Below, one piece after another: positions 52,070-64,000 of a stretch of DNA of 64,000 nt (position 1 is its first letter; each line of letters begins with the position of its first letter). The stretch spans positions 1 through 64,000 of the forward strand of contig NZ_BJDI01000016.1 in the NCBI RefSeq assembly GCF_005405065.1, given 5' to 3'. A program made the position numbers and the translations under genes. Source of the stretch: Lactiplantibacillus nangangensis. Lineage in GTDB: Bacteria > Bacillota > Bacilli > Lactobacillales > Lactobacillaceae. The notes below the pieces were generated by a model. The model made no database searches. It had not been told where the DNA came from and was given only the letters and a program-made list of their open reading frames with translations.

Positions 52070-55000
52070 TTGGCCGGACATTTAGTTAAATACGGTAAAC
52101 ACCGTACCCGTAGAAGTTATGCACGTATCAAGGAAGTTCTTGATTTGCCTAACTTGATCGAAATCCAAACTGATTCATATCAGTGGTTCTTGGATGAAGG
52201 TCTCCGGGAAATGTTTGAAGATATTTTGCCAATCGACGATTTTGCAGGAAAACTTTCACTTGAATTTGTCGACTATCAACTATTAGAACCAAAGTACACC
52301 GTCGATGAAGCACGTGAACATGATGCGAACTATTCAGCACCACTGCATGTGACTTTACGACTGACTAACCATGAAACTGGCGAAATCAAGTCGCAAGATG
52401 TATTCTTTGGCGATTTCCCATTAATGACTGAACAAGGGACATTTATTATTAATGGTGCCGAACGGGTCATTGTTTCACAATTGGTTCGTTCACCCGGTGT
52501 TTACTTTAATGAAGAATTAGATAAAAATGGTCGTCCTAGCTACGGCACCACAGTGATTCCTAACCGTGGGGCTTGGCTAGAACTTGAAACCGATGCAAAG
52601 AATATTTCATACGTTCGGATCGACCGGACACGGAAGATTCCTTTAACGGAATTAGTCCGGGCCTTAGGTTACGGTTCTGACGACGATATCATCGATATGT
52701 TGGGTGAAACTGACAGTTTGATTAACACCTTGGAAAAAGATGTTCATAAGAACACTGATGATTCACGTGTTGAAGAATCTTTGAAAGATATCTATGAACG
52801 ACTACGTCCTGGTGAACCTAAGACGGCTGATAGTTCACGGAGTCTTTTGACGGCGCGTTTCTTTGATCCAAAACGTTACGACTTTGCACCAGTTGGTCGT
52901 TACAAGGTTAACAAGAAGTTAAGCATGAGGACGCGTTTAATGGGTCAAACCTTAGCTGAAACCTTAGCTGATCCTGATACCGGTGAAGTTATTGCCCAAA
53001 AGGGTGACGTCATTGATAAAAACGTGATGGCTAAGTTATCAACTTATTTGGAACGTGACGATTTCAAGACCGTCACTTATACGCCATCTGACGAAGCTGT
53101 TGTGACGAATCCAATGGTTTTACAGGTTGTTAAAGTTTACTCACAAAATGACCCAGAAAAGGTTGTTAACGTGATTGGCAATGGCAACATTGACCTTAAG
53201 TTCAAACATATCTTACCTGCTGATATCATTGCTTCCATTAACTACTTCTTCAACTTACAAGAAGGTTTAGGCACGACCGATGATATTGATCACTTGGGTA
53301 ACCGACGGATTCGTTCCGTGGGTGAATTGTTACAAAACCAATTCCGAATCGGGTTATCTCGGATGGAACGGGTTGTTCGTGAACGGATGTCTATTCAAGA
53401 CGCCGCTACGGTAACGCCACAACAATTGATCAATATTCGACCAGTCGTTGCTTCAATTAAAGAATTCTTTGGGTCATCACAATTGTCTCAATTCATGGAT
53501 CAAACTAACCCCTTAGGTGAATTAACGCATAAGCGTCGTTTATCTGCCTTAGGACCTGGTGGTTTGACTCGTGACCGGGCCGGTTATGAAGTTCGAGACG
53601 TGCACTATACCCACTACGGTCGGATGTGCCCAATTGAAACTCCTGAAGGTCCTAACATTGGTTTGATCAACAGTTTGTCTTCTTATGCCAAGGTCAACCG
53701 TTATGGCTTCATCGAAACGCCTTATCGTCGTGTCGATTGGACGACTCATAAGGTTACCGATAAGATTGACTATTTAGCTGCTGACGAAGAAGACCAATTT
53801 GTCATTGCCCAAGCGAACTCGCCATTAACTGATGACGGTGCTTTCGTTGAAGATACTGTTTTAGCCCGTAAAAAGGAAGAAAACTTGGAAATCTCCATCG
53901 AAGACGTCGATTACATGGACGTTTCGCCTAAGCAAGTTGTTGCCGTTGCCACCGCATGTATTCCTTTCTTGGAAAACGATGACTCTAACCGGGCCTTAAT
54001 GGGTGCCAACATGCAACGACAAGCCGTTCCTTTGGTTGATCCACATGCCCCATTAATCGGGACTGGGATTGAATACAAGGCGGCCCATGACTCTGGGATT
54101 GCCTTAATTAACCGGCATGAAGGAACTGTTGAATACGTTGATGCTCGTGAAATTCGGGTTCGGCGTGATGATGGTTCATTAGATACCTACAAATTAATGA
54201 AATTCCGTCGTTCTAACGGTGGTAAGAACTACAACCAACGTCCAATCGTCAAAACTGGCGATCACGTTGATAACGACGAAGTCTTAGCCGATGGTCCAGC
54301 GATGGAAGGCGGGGAATTAGCTTTAGGCCAAAACCCATTAGTTGCCTTCATGACTTGGAACGGTTATAACTTCGAAGATGCCATCATTATTAATGAACGG
54401 TTGGTCCGTGAAGATGTTTACACGTCAATCCATATTGAAGAATATGAATCAGAAGCGCGTGATACAAAACTTGGACCTGAAGAAATGACTCGTGAAATTC
54501 CTAACGTTGGGGAAGACGCTTTGCGTAACCTTGATGAAGATGGGATTATCCGCGTAGGTGCTGAAGTCAAAGATGGTGACATCTTAGTTGGTAAGGTGAC
54601 GCCTAAAGGGGTTACCGAATTATCAGCTGAAGAACGTTTGTTACATGCCATCTTCGGTGAAAAGGCCCGCGAAGTTCGGGATACTTCCCTCCGAGTACCA
54701 CATGGTGGTGGCGGGATTATCCAGGATGTTAAGATCTTTACCCGTGAAAATGGTGACGAATTATCACCCGGTGTGAACATGATGGTTCGTGTTTACATTG
54801 CGCAAAAACGTAAGATTCAAGTCGGTGACAAGATGGCCGGACGACATGGTAACAAAGGGACTGTTTCAATCGTGGTTCCTCAAGAAGACATGCCGTACAT
54901 GCCTGATGGGACCCCAATTGACATTATGTTGAGCCCAATGGGTGTGCCTTCACGTATGAACATCGGACAAGTTTTGGAATTGCATTTAGGGATGGCTGCT

Positions 55001-55675
55001 CGTAAATTGGGTATTCATATGGCAACGCCTGTCTTTGATGGGGCGCGTGATTCTGATATTTGGAAGGCTGTTCGTGAAGCTGGTATCGACGCCGATGGTA
55101 AGTCAATCGTCTATGATGGTCGGACTGGTGAACCATTCGACAAGCGTGTCGCTGTCGGGGTTATGCATTATATGAAGCTTAGTCACATGGTTGATGACAA
55201 GATCCATGCTCGTTCAATCGGACCTTACTCTTTAGTTACGCAACAACCACTTGGTGGGAAAGCGCAATTTGGGGGCCAACGTTTCGGTGAAATGGAAGTT
55301 TGGGCCTTGGAAGCTTATGGGGCTGCTTATACCTTGCAAGAAATCTTGACTTACAAGTCTGATGACGTGGTTGGTCGGGTTAAGACCTATGAAGCTATCG
55401 TTAAGGGCGAACCAATTCCTAAGCCAGGCGTGCCGGAATCATTCCGCGTGTTGGTCAAGGAATTACAAGCATTAGGACTGGATATGAAGGTCTTGGATGC
55501 TGATGATAAAGAAATTGAATTGCGGGATATGGATGACGATGACGACGATGTCGTTAACGTGGATGCCTTGAGCAAGATCCAGCAAGAAAACGAAAAAAAG
55601 GCCGCTGATAAGCCAGCTAAAGCTGACAAACCAGCCGCTACTGAAACAACAAACGCTCACCAGGATAATCAATAA
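52070..55675 (+). CDS. rpoB: RNA polymerase beta subunit
   Basis: 1201 residues from a TTG start ([20 protein letters not shown]) that follows AAGGGGTGA; a GTG at 52061 overlaps the site. The rifampicin region ([20 protein letters not shown]) is of the sensitive type. An acidic C-terminal tail (MDDDDDDV) and Lys/Ala-rich end follow the conserved part. Forms the active core with RpoC. Confidence 0.97.
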   Translation: MAGHLVKYGKHRTRRSYARIKEVLDLPNLIEIQTDSYQWFLDEGLREMFEDILPIDDFAGKLSLEFVDYQLLEPKYTVDEAREHDANYSAPLHVTLRLTNHETGEIKSQDVFFGDFPLMTEQGTFIINGAERVIVSQLVRSPGVYFNEELDKNGRPSYGTTVIPNRGAWLELETDAKNISYVRIDRTRKIPLTELVRALGYGSDDDIIDMLGETDSLINTLEKDVHKNTDDSRVEESLKDIYERLRPGEPKTADSSRSLLTARFFDPKRYDFAPVGRYKVNKKLSMRTRLMGQTLAETLADPDTGEVIAQKGDVIDKNVMAKLSTYLERDDFKTVTYTPSDEAVVTNPMVLQVVKVYSQNDPEKVVNVIGNGNIDLKFKHILPADIIASINYFFNLQEGLGTTDDIDHLGNRRIRSVGELLQNQFRIGLSRMERVVRERMSIQDAATVTPQQLINIRPVVASIKEFFGSSQLSQFMDQTNPLGELTHKRRLSALGPGGLTRDRAGYEVRDVHYTHYGRMCPIETPEGPNIGLINSLSSYAKVNRYGFIETPYRRVDWTTHKVTDKIDYLAADEEDQFVIAQANSPLTDDGAFVEDTVLARKKEENLEISIEDVDYMDVSPKQVVAVATACIPFLENDDSNRALMGANMQRQAVPLVDPHAPLIGTGIEYKAAHDSGIALINRHEGTVEYVDAREIRVRRDDGSLDTYKLMKFRRSNGGKNYNQRPIVKTGDHVDNDEVLADGPAMEGGELALGQNPLVAFMTWNGYNFEDAIIINERLVREDVYTSIHIEEYESEARDTKLGPEEMTREIPNVGEDALRNLDEDGIIRVGAEVKDGDILVGKVTPKGVTELSAEERLLHAIFGEKAREVRDTSLRVPHGGGGIIQDVKIFTRENGDELSPGVNMMVRVYIAQKRKIQVGDKMAGRHGNKGTVSIVVPQEDMPYMPDGTPIDIMLSPMGVPSRMNIGQVLELHLGMAARKLGIHMATPVFDGARDSDIWKAVREAGIDADGKSIVYDGRTGEPFDKRVAVGVMHYMKLSHMVDDKIHARSIGPYSLVTQQPLGGKAQFGGQRFGEMEVWALEAYGAAYTLQEILTYKSDDVVGRVKTYEAIVKGEPIPKPGVPESFRVLVKELQALGLDMKVLDADDKEIELRDMDDDDDDVVNVDALSKIQQENEKKAADKPAKADKPAATETTNAHQDNQ

Positions 55676-55692
55676 AAAGGGAGGTCGGTCCT

Positions 55693-58600
55693 TTGATCGA
55701 TGTCAACAAGTTTGAAAGCATGCAAATCGGTCTGGCATCCCCAGACAAGATTCGCAGCTGGTCATATGGCGAAGTTAAAAAGCCTGAAACCATTAACTAC
55801 CGGACATTGAAACCTGAAAAAGACGGTCTGTTTGATGAACGTATCTTCGGTCCTACTAAGGATTGGGAATGTGCGTGTGGTAAATACAAACGGATCCGTT
55901 ATAAGGGTATTGTCTGTGACCGTTGTGGTGTCGAAGTTACCCGTAGTAAAGTCCGTCGTGAACGGATGGGGCATATCGAACTCGCCGCACCAGTTACTCA
56001 CATCTGGTATTTCAAGGGTATTCCTAGCCGAATGGGCCTTGTCTTAGACATGAGCCCACGGGCACTTGAAGAAATCATTTACTTCGCTTCATACGTTGTT
56101 ATCGAACCTGGTAACACCCCGCTTGAAAAGAAGCAATTGCTTTCAGAACGTGAATACCGTGAAAAGAAAGCCCAATACGGCAATGAGTTTGATGCCGAAA
56201 TGGGTGCCGAAGCCATCAAACGCTTATTAAATAACGTGGATCTTGAAAAAGAAGCACGGGATTTGAAAGAAGCTTTGAAAGATGCATCTGGTCAAAAGCG
56301 GACACGTGCTGTTCGTCGTTTGGACATCATTGAAGCCTTCGTTACTTCTGGTAACGAACCGGCTTGGATGGTCATGGATGCCATTCCGGTCATTCCCCCG
56401 GATCTACGACCAATGGTTCAATTGGAAGGTGGGCGTTTTGCCACTTCTGACTTGAATGATTTGTATCGTCGGGTCATCAACCGTAACAACCGGTTGAAGC
56501 GTTTATTAGACTTAAACGCTCCTGGGATCATCGTTCAAAACGAAAAGCGGATGCTCCAAGAAGCTGTTGATGCCTTGATCGATAATGGTCGGCGTGGCCG
56601 TCCGGTTGCCGGTCCTGGTAACCGTCCTTTGAAGTCACTTTCACATATGTTGAAAGGGAAGCAAGGTCGGTTCCGTCAAAACTTACTTGGTAAACGGGTT
56701 GACTATTCTGGTCGTTCCGTTATCGATGTTGGCCCATTCTTGAAGATGAACCAAATGGGGTTACCTCGTCAAATGGCGTTGGAACTCTTCAAGCCATTCA
56801 TCATGAAAGAATTGGTTAAACGTGAATTAGCTTCTAACATTAAGAATGCTAAACGTAAGATCGAACGGGCTGATGATGATGTTTGGGGCGTCTTAGAAGA
56901 CGTCATCAAAGAACATCCCGTGTTATTAAACCGGGCCCCTACGCTTCACCGTTTAGGGATTCAAGCGTTCGAACCTGTTTTGGTTAGTGGTAAAGCGATG
57001 CGGTTACATCCATTGGCTTGTGAAGCTTACAATGCCGATTTCGATGGTGACCAAATGGCCATTCATTTGCCTTTGTCAGATGAAGCCCAAGCTGAAGCAC
57101 GTTTGTTAATGTTAGCTGCTCATCATATCTTGGCGCCTAAGGACGGGAAACCCGTTGTCACGCCATCTCAAGATATGGTTATCGGTAACTACTACTTGAC
57201 GACTGAAGAAGTTGGTCGTGAAGGCGAAGGCATGATCTTCAAAGACTTGAATGAAGCTCAAAAAGCTTATCAAGCTGGTTATGTGCACATGCACAGCCGG
57301 GTTGGGATTCAAGTTTCATCAATGCCTGACAAACCATTCACGGACGAAGAAAAGCAAGAAGTCTTAGTAACGACTGTTGGGAAAGCAATCTTCAACAATA
57401 TCTTGCCTGGTAAGTTCCCTTACTTGAACGAACCAACCAATGATAATTTGATTGATGGCACTCCTGATCGTTACTTCTTGAAGCCTGGCGAAAATATCCA
57501 TGACTTCTTAGATGGCCAAGAATTGATCATGCCATTTAAGAAGGGCTTCTTAGCTGATATTATCGCTGAAGTTTACAAGCAATATCATGTGACGGCAACG
57601 TCACTCTTGCTTGACCGGATGAAGGACTTAGGTTACAACATTTCAACTAAGTCTGGGTTGACGGTTGGGGTTGCCGATATTACTGACTTGAAAGAAAAGC
57701 CAGCCATTATCGACGAAGCTCATAAGCAAGTTAACACGATTTCAAAACAGTTCCGTCGTGGGTTAATTACTGACGATGAACGTTATGAACGGGTCATTGG
57801 TGTTTGGAACGACGCCAAGGATCAAATTCAACAAAAACTGATTGAAAGTTTCAGCCCAGATAACCCTATCTTCATGATGAGTGATTCTGGTGCCCGTGGT
57901 AACATTTCTAACTTTACTCAGTTAGCTGGGATGCGTGGTTTGATGGCTGCCCCTAATGGGAAGATCATGGAATTACCAATCCTTTCAAACTTCCGTGAAG
58001 GACTCTCTGTCTTGGAAATGTTTATTTCTACCCATGGGGCTCGTAAAGGGATGACCGATACGGCCTTGAAGACTGCCAACTCAGGTTACTTGACTCGTCG
58101 ACTTGTCGATGTTGCCCAAGATGTCATTGTGCGTGAAAAGGATTGTGGGACTGATCGTGGTTTACGGATCAGCGCCATCATGGATGGTAACGAAGTCATC
58201 GAACCATTGTACGACCGGATTCTTGGCCGTTACACGATGAAGACGATCTTTGATCCTGAAACACATGAAGAAATCGTTGGTAATAACGTCATGATCGATG
58301 AAGCTTTGGCACAAAAGATTGTTGATGCTGGTGTTACCGAAGTCACGATTCGTTCTGCATTTACTTGCAACACGAAACATGGGGTTTGTGAACACTGTTA
58401 TGGTCGTAACATGGCTACCGGTGACGAAGTTGAAGTCGGTGAAGCTGTTGGGACTGTTGCGGCACAATCAATCGGTGAACCCGGGACGCAATTAACCATG
58501 CGGACTTTCCATACTGGTGGTGTTGCCGGAGACGATATTACCCAAGGGTTACCTCGTGTTCAAGAAATTGTTGAATCACGGAATCCTAAAGGGCGTGCCG

Positions 58601-59334
58601 AAATCACTGAAGTGACTGGGACGGTACAATCAATCGAAGAAAATCCAGCGGAACGGACAAAGGAAGTTACGATTAAGGGTGAAACTGATACTCGGACTTA
58701 TACTTTGCCATTAACGGCTCGGATGGCGGTCAGTGAAGGCGACTTTATTCACCGTGGTGCGGCGTTGAACGTTGGGTCAATTGATCCTAAGCAATTAATT
58801 CAAGTTCGCGATGTCTTATCAACTGAAAACTACTTGCTCCGTGAAGTCCAACGGGTTTACCGGATGCAAGGGGTTGAAATTGGCGATAAGCACGTTGAAA
58901 TCATGATTCGTCAGATGCTTCGTAAGGTCCGGATCATGGATCCAGGTGACACTGATGTCTTACCTGGGACTTTGATGGATATTGCTGACTTCAAGGATGA
59001 AAACTACAAGACGTTGATTGCTGGTGGAATTCCAGCAACGTCACGGCCAGTTATTCTTGGGATTACCAAGGCTGCCTTGGAAACTAATAGTTTCTTATCA
59101 GCGGCTTCATTCCAGGAAACAACTCGGGTCTTAACTGATGCGGCTATTCGTGGTAAGAACGATCCATTGATCGGGCTTAAGGAAAATGTCATCATTGGTA
59201 AGATCATTCCTGCCGGGACTGGTATGCCTAACTATCGTCATATCAAGCCGAAGGAAGTTGGCAACGTGGCTGATGGGGTTTACTCAATCAGCGACCTTGA
59301 AAAACAAATGCAAGAACAAGATACTAGCAAGTAA
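55693..59334 (+). CDS. rpoC: RNA polymerase beta' subunit
   Basis: 1213 residues from TTG, preceded by GGGAGG. First zinc site CACGKYK/CDRCG, the catalytic [10 protein letters not shown] with three Asp for Mg, and the second zinc site with [11 protein letters not shown]. Spaced 17 nt after rpoB in one operon. Confidence 0.97.
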   Translation: MIDVNKFESMQIGLASPDKIRSWSYGEVKKPETINYRTLKPEKDGLFDERIFGPTKDWECACGKYKRIRYKGIVCDRCGVEVTRSKVRRERMGHIELAAPVTHIWYFKGIPSRMGLVLDMSPRALEEIIYFASYVVIEPGNTPLEKKQLLSEREYREKKAQYGNEFDAEMGAEAIKRLLNNVDLEKEARDLKEALKDASGQKRTRAVRRLDIIEAFVTSGNEPAWMVMDAIPVIPPDLRPMVQLEGGRFATSDLNDLYRRVINRNNRLKRLLDLNAPGIIVQNEKRMLQEAVDALIDNGRRGRPVAGPGNRPLKSLSHMLKGKQGRFRQNLLGKRVDYSGRSVIDVGPFLKMNQMGLPRQMALELFKPFIMKELVKRELASNIKNAKRKIERADDDVWGVLEDVIKEHPVLLNRAPTLHRLGIQAFEPVLVSGKAMRLHPLACEAYNADFDGDQMAIHLPLSDEAQAEARLLMLAAHHILAPKDGKPVVTPSQDMVIGNYYLTTEEVGREGEGMIFKDLNEAQKAYQAGYVHMHSRVGIQVSSMPDKPFTDEEKQEVLVTTVGKAIFNNILPGKFPYLNEPTNDNLIDGTPDRYFLKPGENIHDFLDGQELIMPFKKGFLADIIAEVYKQYHVTATSLLLDRMKDLGYNISTKSGLTVGVADITDLKEKPAIIDEAHKQVNTISKQFRRGLITDDERYERVIGVWNDAKDQIQQKLIESFSPDNPIFMMSDSGARGNISNFTQLAGMRGLMAAPNGKIMELPILSNFREGLSVLEMFISTHGARKGMTDTALKTANSGYLTRRLVDVAQDVIVREKDCGTDRGLRISAIMDGNEVIEPLYDRILGRYTMKTIFDPETHEEIVGNNVMIDEALAQKIVDAGVTEVTIRSAFTCNTKHGVCEHCYGRNMATGDEVEVGEAVGTVAAQSIGEPGTQLTMRTFHTGGVAGDDITQGLPRVQEIVESRNPKGRAEITEVTGTVQSIEENPAERTKEVTIKGETDTRTYTLPLTARMAVSEGDFIHRGAALNVGSIDPKQLIQVRDVLSTENYLLREVQRVYRMQGVEIGDKHVEIMIRQMLRKVRIMDPGDTDVLPGTLMDIADFKDENYKTLIAGGIPATSRPVILGITKAALETNSFLSAASFQETTRVLTDAAIRGKNDPLIGLKENVIIGKIIPAGTGMPNYRHIKPKEVGNVADGVYSISDLEKQMQEQDTSK

Positions 59335-59344
59335 TTGCTAACCA

Positions 59345-59385
59345 GCTTTAAAAAGGCGGCCAGTCAAATGGTCGTCTTTTTTATT
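59345..59385 (+). terminator. terminator after rpoC
   Basis: AAAGGCGGCCA / TGGTCGTCTTTT stem and T run. Confidence 0.8.
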
Positions 59386-59450
59386 GCATAAACCTCAGTT
59401 TCGGGTAGTATTGAGAGGAAGGTTTAAATGAGCTGAGAGGCGGGAATGCA

Positions 59451-60101
59451 ATGTTAAAGGATGATCAGATTGTCTGGGCAATTCATCAGATGGAAGCAGA
59501 AATGGGGCCAGTGGGTCCGTCGCTAGATTCGCGGACACCATTTCAGTATTTAGTATCTGTTATTTTGAGTGCGCAAGCCACCGATGTGTCGGTCAATAAG
59601 GTGACGCCAGTATTGTTTGACCGCTATCCGACGCCGGCCGCGCTGATGGCTGCCGACGTGACTGAGGTGGAAAGCATCATTAAAAGTGTGGGATTATTTC
59701 ACAATAAAGCCAAGAATATTATTAAAACGGCGCGCATGGTTCATGAAGACTTAAACGATGAGGTCCCAACTGATCGTAAAGGAATTATGGCGTTGCCGGG
59801 AGCTGGGCGAAAGACTGCCAATGTGGTTTTGAGTGATGTCTTTGCGCAAAATACGTTCGCAGTTGATACGCACGTGTCAGCCATTTCGAAGCGCCTCCAT
59901 TTTATTGATCAAGCAGCGTCACCACTACAAGTGGAACAAAAAATCGTGAGTGTGCTGCCACCAGCTGAACTTCATCAAGCCCATCATACGATGATCGAAT
60001 TTGGCCGGAAGTATTCGATGAAGCTGACGCCGGATAAAGAAGTCTGCCAACTGATTATTGACTGTGACCAGTTGAATGAAGAAAATGAAGGATTACAATA
60101 A
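59451..60101 (+). CDS. nth: endonuclease III-family DNA glycosylase/AP lyase, Fe-S loop degenerate
   Basis: 216 residues with helix-hairpin-helix LPGAGRKTA (catalytic Lys) and catalytic Asp in VDTHV. The normal C-X6-C-X2-C-X5-C loop at the C-terminus is reduced to two cysteines (PDKEVCQLIIDC), so no 4Fe-4S cluster is expected. It removes oxidised pyrimidines from DNA. GGGA precedes the ATG weakly. Confidence 0.88.
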   Translation: MLKDDQIVWAIHQMEAEMGPVGPSLDSRTPFQYLVSVILSAQATDVSVNKVTPVLFDRYPTPAALMAADVTEVESIIKSVGLFHNKAKNIIKTARMVHEDLNDEVPTDRKGIMALPGAGRKTANVVLSDVFAQNTFAVDTHVSAISKRLHFIDQAASPLQVEQKIVSVLPPAELHQAHHTMIEFGRKYSMKLTPDKEVCQLIIDCDQLNEENEGLQ

Positions 60102-60108
60102 CGTCGAA

Positions 60109-60152
60109 TAACAAACGCGACAACCATTGAGTTAATTGGTTGTCGCGTTTTT
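60109..60152. terminator. bidirectional terminator
   Basis: AAACGCGACAACCA / TGGTTGTCGCGTTT with T runs, between nth and comC. Confidence 0.88.
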
Positions 60153-60160
60153 ACGACGTG

Positions 60161-60841
60161 TTAGTCTAGTTGAGTCGTCATGATGAACGCCCAAGTCAAA
60201 AAAGGGACGAACGGCAACTGGGCTCGCTGGTGTGTAAGCGCGAAAGTTAGCAGTGCGCCAAATGAAGCCAGCGTCAGACTGGTCAAAACTAAGTCGGGTG
60301 TCGCTAAACAACTCAGCAAAACGAGAATATCAACGTCACCCAACCCAAATTTTTTTGTTTTCCAAGCCAACCCGTATAACCCAAGGAGTAGGGTAGCAAC
60401 AATAGCCAGTGGGATCGACAAAATCGGCGGTTGAAACCACAGCCCGAGCACACCAGGGAGAATCAAAGTAATTGGAAAAACACTGAAACTAAGTCGGTCG
60501 GTGAGACTGTTGAAAATCAAAACTGCATAGCCAAGTAGCAGTGGCAAGCTTAACGGCAGTGGCAGTTGCCAATTAAACAAGACAAGCCCGCCACAGAGCA
60601 GTTCGATCCAAGTTGACCGTAAATTGATGGCTGTTTGGCAGTCAAAGCATTTACCACGTTGCAGTAGCACGCCCAGCAGTGGTATGAGTTGCCAAAAACG
60701 TAATTGATGCTGACATTGTGGACAAACCGACCGTTGTTTAGTGTATAATGATTGCATGTCGCTGAGTCGTTCGGCCATGCAAGTGATGAATGAGCCGCAG
60801 CAAGCACCAATCGTGAACATGAGACTATTGAGTAAGAGCAT
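60161..60841 (-). CDS. comC: prepilin peptidase (type IV leader peptidase, competence ComC)
   Basis: The ATG (MLLLNSLMF) follows AAAGGGGGA. 226 residues, about seven membrane segments, the zinc loop with CPQC and CFDC, and the catalytic Asp in FGLGDVDIL. It cuts and methylates ComG-type pseudopilins. No comG genes adjoin it here. The first Asp motif lies near residue 115 (NSLTDRLS). Confidence 0.88.
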   Translation of the reverse strand: MLLLNSLMFTIGACCGSFITCMAERLSDMQSLYTKQRSVCPQCQHQLRFWQLIPLLGVLLQRGKCFDCQTAINLRSTWIELLCGGLVLFNWQLPLPLSLPLLLGYAVLIFNSLTDRLSFSVFPITLILPGVLGLWFQPPILSIPLAIVATLLLGLYGLAWKTKKFGLGDVDILVLLSCLATPDLVLTSLTLASFGALLTFALTHQRAQLPFVPFLTWAFIMTTQLD

Positions 60842-60894
60842 GGTTAATCCCCCTTTATAGGAGTTAACTACGCAAAGAAAATGTGAAGTCACTG

Positions 60895-60921
60895 TTGACA
60901 CCATACTTTCATCATGATACT
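60895..60921 (+). promoter_or_regulatory. candidate str operon promoter
   Basis: TTGACA at 60895-60900, then GATACT with a TG in front (extended -10) at a short spacing. A leader of about 170 nt precedes rpsL, with no ORF. Confidence 0.45.
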
Positions 60922-61094
60922 CTTGTAAAGGTGCTTTTCGCAGACAGATTCCTGTATAGGAATACAGACATGCTGACTGGTCGGCTGAGCGCAGAATTGC
61001 CATCGTTCATGGGTTATTTTTTTGTTAAAAAAAGAACCACCTGGATGTGTGGACTTAAAAATCAGACATTTTTGGAAGGAGGACACTTTAGAAC

Positions 61095-61508
61095 ATGCCA
61101 ACAATTAACCAGTTAATTCGTAAAGGTCGTAAATCTAAAGTATCAAAATCAAATGCCCCAGCTTTAAACTTCGGGTATAACAGTTACAAGAAGGTTGCTA
61201 CTAATAACCCTGCACCACAAAAACGTGGGGTTGCAACTCGTGTCGGCACAATGACTCCTAAGAAGCCTAACTCAGCTTTACGGAAGTATGCACGTGTCCG
61301 TTTATCTAACTTGATTGAAGTTACCGCTTATATTCCTGGTATTGGTCACAACCTTCAAGAACATAGTGTTGTCTTGATTCGTGGTGGACGTGTAAAGGAT
61401 TTACCTGGTGTACGTTATCACGTTATCCGTGGTACTTTAGATACGGCCGGCGTCGAAGATCGTCGTCAAAGTCGTTCTAAGTATGGTACCAAGAAGCCAA
61501 AGGAATAA
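61095..61508 (+). CDS. rpsL: ribosomal protein S12
   Basis: 137 residues. The streptomycin-site segment [11 protein letters not shown] has the wild-type Lys, so no resistance change is seen. GGAGG precedes the ATG. First gene of the str operon. Confidence 0.97.
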   Translation: MPTINQLIRKGRKSKVSKSNAPALNFGYNSYKKVATNNPAPQKRGVATRVGTMTPKKPNSALRKYARVRLSNLIEVTAYIPGIGHNLQEHSVVLIRGGRVKDLPGVRYHVIRGTLDTAGVEDRRQSRSKYGTKKPKE

Positions 61509-61522
61509 AGGAGGTAAGTTAA

Positions 61523-61993
61523 ATGCCAAGAAAAGGACAACCAGCAAAGCGCGAAGTTTTGCCAGATCCAATGTACGATTCTAAGTTAGTAACGCGTTTA
61601 ATTAACCACTTAATGTTAGATGGTAAACGTGGGACTGCATCAACTATCTTGTATGATGCGTTTGATCAAATTAAGGAACAAACTGGAAACGAACCTTTAG
61701 ATGTCTTCGAAGAAGCAATGAAGAACGTTATGCCAGTACTTGAAGTTAAGGCTCGCCGTGTCGGTGGTTCTAACTATCAAGTTCCTATCGAAGTTCGTCC
61801 AGACCGTAAGACGACCTTAGCACTTCGTTGGATCGTTCAATATGCACGTTCACGTGGTGAACACACCATGTCAGACCGGTTAGCACGTGAAATCATGGAT
61901 GCTGCCAACAATACTGGTGCCTCAGTTAAGAAGCGTGAAGATACGCATAAAATGGCTGAAGCCAACCGTGCCTTTGCACATTATCGTTGGTAA
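61523..61993 (+). CDS. rpsG: ribosomal protein S7
   Basis: 156 residues, full family length, starting [15 protein letters not shown]. It follows rpsL by 14 nt with AGGAGG in the gap. Nucleates assembly of the 30S head. Confidence 0.97.
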   Translation: MPRKGQPAKREVLPDPMYDSKLVTRLINHLMLDGKRGTASTILYDAFDQIKEQTGNEPLDVFEEAMKNVMPVLEVKARRVGGSNYQVPIEVRPDRKTTLALRWIVQYARSRGEHTMSDRLAREIMDAANNTGASVKKREDTHKMAEANRAFAHYRW

Positions 61994-62039
61994 GATTTCT
62001 ATGGTTTGGTTGAAGCTTAACTTTAACTAAACGTAACAA

Positions 62040-62081
62040 CAAGGTGGCTATTATATGTGAGCATATAGTAGCCATTTTTTG
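62040..62081 (+). terminator. terminator-like hairpin between rpsG and fusA
   Basis: TGGCTATTATATG / CATATAGTAGCCA with six T. It may lower fusA transcription from the upstream promoter. A dyad CTACTAT-ATTA-ATAGTAG follows at 62104-62121, with TATATT as a possible fusA -10. Confidence 0.8.
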
Positions 62082-62168
62082 AAAAAAGCTTTATACTTTT
62101 TCCCTACTATATTAATAGTAGGTTTTACTGTTAATTCCATTTAATTGAGAGGAGTAACACATTTTCTA

Positions 62169-64000
62169 ATGGCTAATACAAGAGAATTTTCACTCGATAA
62201 GACTCGTAACATTGGTATCATGGCCCATATCGATGCCGGTAAGACCACTACTACCGAACGTATCTTGTACTATACTGGTAAAATCCACAAAATTGGTGAA
62301 ACCCATGATGGTGCTTCACAAATGGACTGGATGGCCCAAGAACAAGAACGTGGTATCACGATCACTTCTGCTGCGACTACTGCTCAGTGGAAGAACCATC
62401 GGATTAACATCATCGATACCCCAGGACACGTTGACTTCACTGTTGAAGTTGAACGGTCACTTCGGGTCTTAGATGGTGCGATTACCGTCTTAGATGCCCA
62501 AGCTGGTGTTGAACCTCAAACTGAAACCGTTTGGCGTCAAGCCTCAACGTATAACGTTCCTCGTGTCGTTTTCGTTAACAAGATGGACAAAATCGGTGCG
62601 GACTTCAAGTATTCTGTAAGTACGATCCATGATCGTTTACAAGCGAATGCTCACGCAATCCAATTACCAATTGGTGCCGAAGACAATTTCGAAGGGGTCA
62701 TTGACTTAATCGAAATGAAAGCTGATCTTTATGATGAAGATCAACTCGGTACGGAATGGGATACTGTTGACGTTCCTGAAGAATACAAAGCAGACGCCCA
62801 AGCTGCTCGTGATGACTTGATTGAAGCTTTAGCTGATATCGATGATGGCATCATGGAAAAATATCTTGGCGGTGAAGAAATTTCTAAAGAAGAAATCAAA
62901 GCTGCTATCCGTAAGGGTACTTTGGCACTTGAATTCTTCCCAGTTTTAGCTGGTTCAGCCTTCAAGAACAAGGGTGTTCAAATGTTGATGGATGCGGTTG
63001 TTGACTACTTACCATCACCACTTGATGTTAAGCCTTATAAAGCGACTGATCCTGAAAACGATGAAGAAGTTGAATTGATTGCCGGTGATGATAAGCCTTT
63101 CGCTGCGTTAGCATTTAAGGTTGCCACCGACCCATTCGTTGGTCGTTTGACATTTATCCGGGTTTACCAAGGTACTTTGGAATCTGGTTCATATGTCTTA
63201 AACGCTACCAAGGACAAACGTGAACGTGTTGGTCGTTTACTTCAAATGCATTCTAACCAACGGAAAGAAATCCCAGAAGTCTTCTCTGGTGATATCGCCG
63301 CTGCGATTGGTTTGAAGAACACCACTACTGGTGACTCATTGACTTCTATTGAACATCCATATCATTTGGAATCAATGGAATTCCCTGATCCCGTTATCCA
63401 GGTTGCCGTTGAACCTAAGACTAAGGCTGACCAAGATAAGATGAACGTTGCCTTACAAAAGCTTTCTGAAGAAGATCCTACTTTCAAGGCTGAAACTAAC
63501 CAAGAAACTGGTGAAACTTTAATCGCTGGGATGGGTGAATTACATTTGGACATCATCGTTGACCGGATGCGTCGTGAATTCAACGTTGAAGCCACTGTTG
63601 GTGCACCTCAAGTTTCTTATCGTGAAACATTCACTAAGGAAACTAAGGTCCAAGGTAAGTTCGTTCACCAATCTGGTGGTAAAGGTCAATATGGGGATGT
63701 TTGGGTTGAATTTACACCTAACGAAGAAGGTAAAGGCTTCGAATTCGAAGACGCCATCGTCGGTGGGGTTGTTCCTCGTGAATACATCCCTTCAGTTGAA
63801 CAAGGCTTGAAGGAATCAATGGCTAACGGTGTGTTAGCTGGTTATCCTTTAGTTGACGTTAAGGCTAAATTGTATGATGGTTCTTACCATGATGTCGATT
63901 CTAGTGAAGCAGCCTTCAAGATTGCCGCTTCATTAGCCTTACGGAATGCAGCTAAGTCAGCTGGCCCTGTTATCCTTGAACCTATCATGAAGGTTGATAT
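62169..64000 (+). CDS. fusA: elongation factor G, 3' end outside the window
   Basis: Starts [20 protein letters not shown]. The GTP-binding parts are present: [23 protein letters not shown] and NKMDK. About 610 of some 698 residues are inside the window, still open at 64000. It moves tRNA and mRNA through the ribosome. GAGAGGAG is about 13 nt before the ATG. Confidence 0.96.
   Translation, partial: MANTREFSLDKTRNIGIMAHIDAGKTTTTERILYYTGKIHKIGETHDGASQMDWMAQEQERGITITSAATTAQWKNHRINIIDTPGHVDFTVEVERSLRVLDGAITVLDAQAGVEPQTETVWRQASTYNVPRVVFVNKMDKIGADFKYSVSTIHDRLQANAHAIQLPIGAEDNFEGVIDLIEMKADLYDEDQLGTEWDTVDVPEEYKADAQAARDDLIEALADIDDGIMEKYLGGEEISKEEIKAAIRKGTLALEFFPVLAGSAFKNKGVQMLMDAVVDYLPSPLDVKPYKATDPENDEEVELIAGDDKPFAALAFKVATDPFVGRLTFIRVYQGTLESGSYVLNATKDKRERVGRLLQMHSNQRKEIPEVFSGDIAAAIGLKNTTTGDSLTSIEHPYHLESMEFPDPVIQVAVEPKTKADQDKMNVALQKLSEEDPTFKAETNQETGETLIAGMGELHLDIIVDRMRREFNVEATVGAPQVSYRETFTKETKVQGKFVHQSGGKGQYGDVWVEFTPNEEGKGFEFEDAIVGGVVPREYIPSVEQGLKESMANGVLAGYPLVDVKAKLYDGSYHDVDSSEAAFKIAASLALRNAAKSAGPVILEPIMKVD

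Noticed and set aside
60180-60434. Rightward ORF opposite comC
   Set aside because: Shadow of the prepilin peptidase gene, no ribosome site.
1-64000. CRISPR array, prophage or IS element
   Set aside because: No regularly spaced repeat-spacer units, no transposase, integrase or phage structural genes were found.

Overview
The window looks like chromosome from the Lactiplantibacillus plantarum group (Lactobacillaceae). The pointers are the order ctsR-clpC ... rpoB-rpoC ... rpsL-rpsG-fusA, a MurE of the meso-diaminopimelate (mDAP) type, a DapG-like aspartokinase next to an AsnB amidotransferase, a catabolic acetolactate synthase, several TTG starts (rpoB, rpoC), and moderate GC. No phage, IS transposase or CRISPR array is visible. 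The species call is inference from gene content.

Layout. 1-5.6 kb: small envelope proteins, a degenerate M50-protease-like membrane protein, a YibE/YibF pair, an acetyltransferase and a histidine phosphatase. 5.6-7.9 kb: an esterase gene flanked by two inverted copies of a ~195 bp intergenic repeat (family 1), with one copy of a second structured repeat (family 2) in between. 7.9-12.7 kb: the leftward asnB-dapG genes followed by murE, which together would make, attach and amidate mDAP in peptidoglycan. 13-24 kb: a LysM wall protein, five MerR-type regulators with neighbouring targets (SDR oxidoreductase, MFS pump plus DUF4811), AzlCD, a Crp/Fnr regulator with a perfect FNR-type box, a DtxR regulator and a cold-shock protein. 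24.7-34 kb: ThrE-type exporter halves, surface hydrolases, an L,D-transpeptidase, an LCP protein, PAP2, an Rrf2 regulator and alsS. 35-40.4 kb: a lysine riboswitch upstream of a lysine permease (with the second family-2 repeat between them), a VanY-like carboxypeptidase, a deoxynucleoside kinase, and a T-box with serS.

40.4-42.2 kb: an RNA-rich stretch with a candidate structured RNA, a long hairpin, the third family-1 repeat and seven tRNA genes (Leu, Thr, Gly, Leu, Arg, Pro, Pro). 42.2-47.6 kb: a leftward phosphonate operon phnD-C-E-E-X-W for 2-aminoethylphosphonate uptake and breakdown. 48-64 kb: ctsR-clpC under a CtsR box, a TetR regulator, rpoB-rpoC behind a leader with intrinsic terminators, nth, a prepilin peptidase gene, rpsL-rpsG and the 5' part of fusA, which runs off the window.

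The most unusual signal is the family-2 element (7240-7390 and 35465-35610). The two copies differ in stem sequence but keep the same branched fold through paired base changes, an identical 12-nt loop and a shared A.A mismatch. That is what a conserved structured RNA, or an element mobile through folded DNA, would show. The three family-1 repeats and a three-unit tandem structured repeat at 21148-21360 may be related kinds of element.
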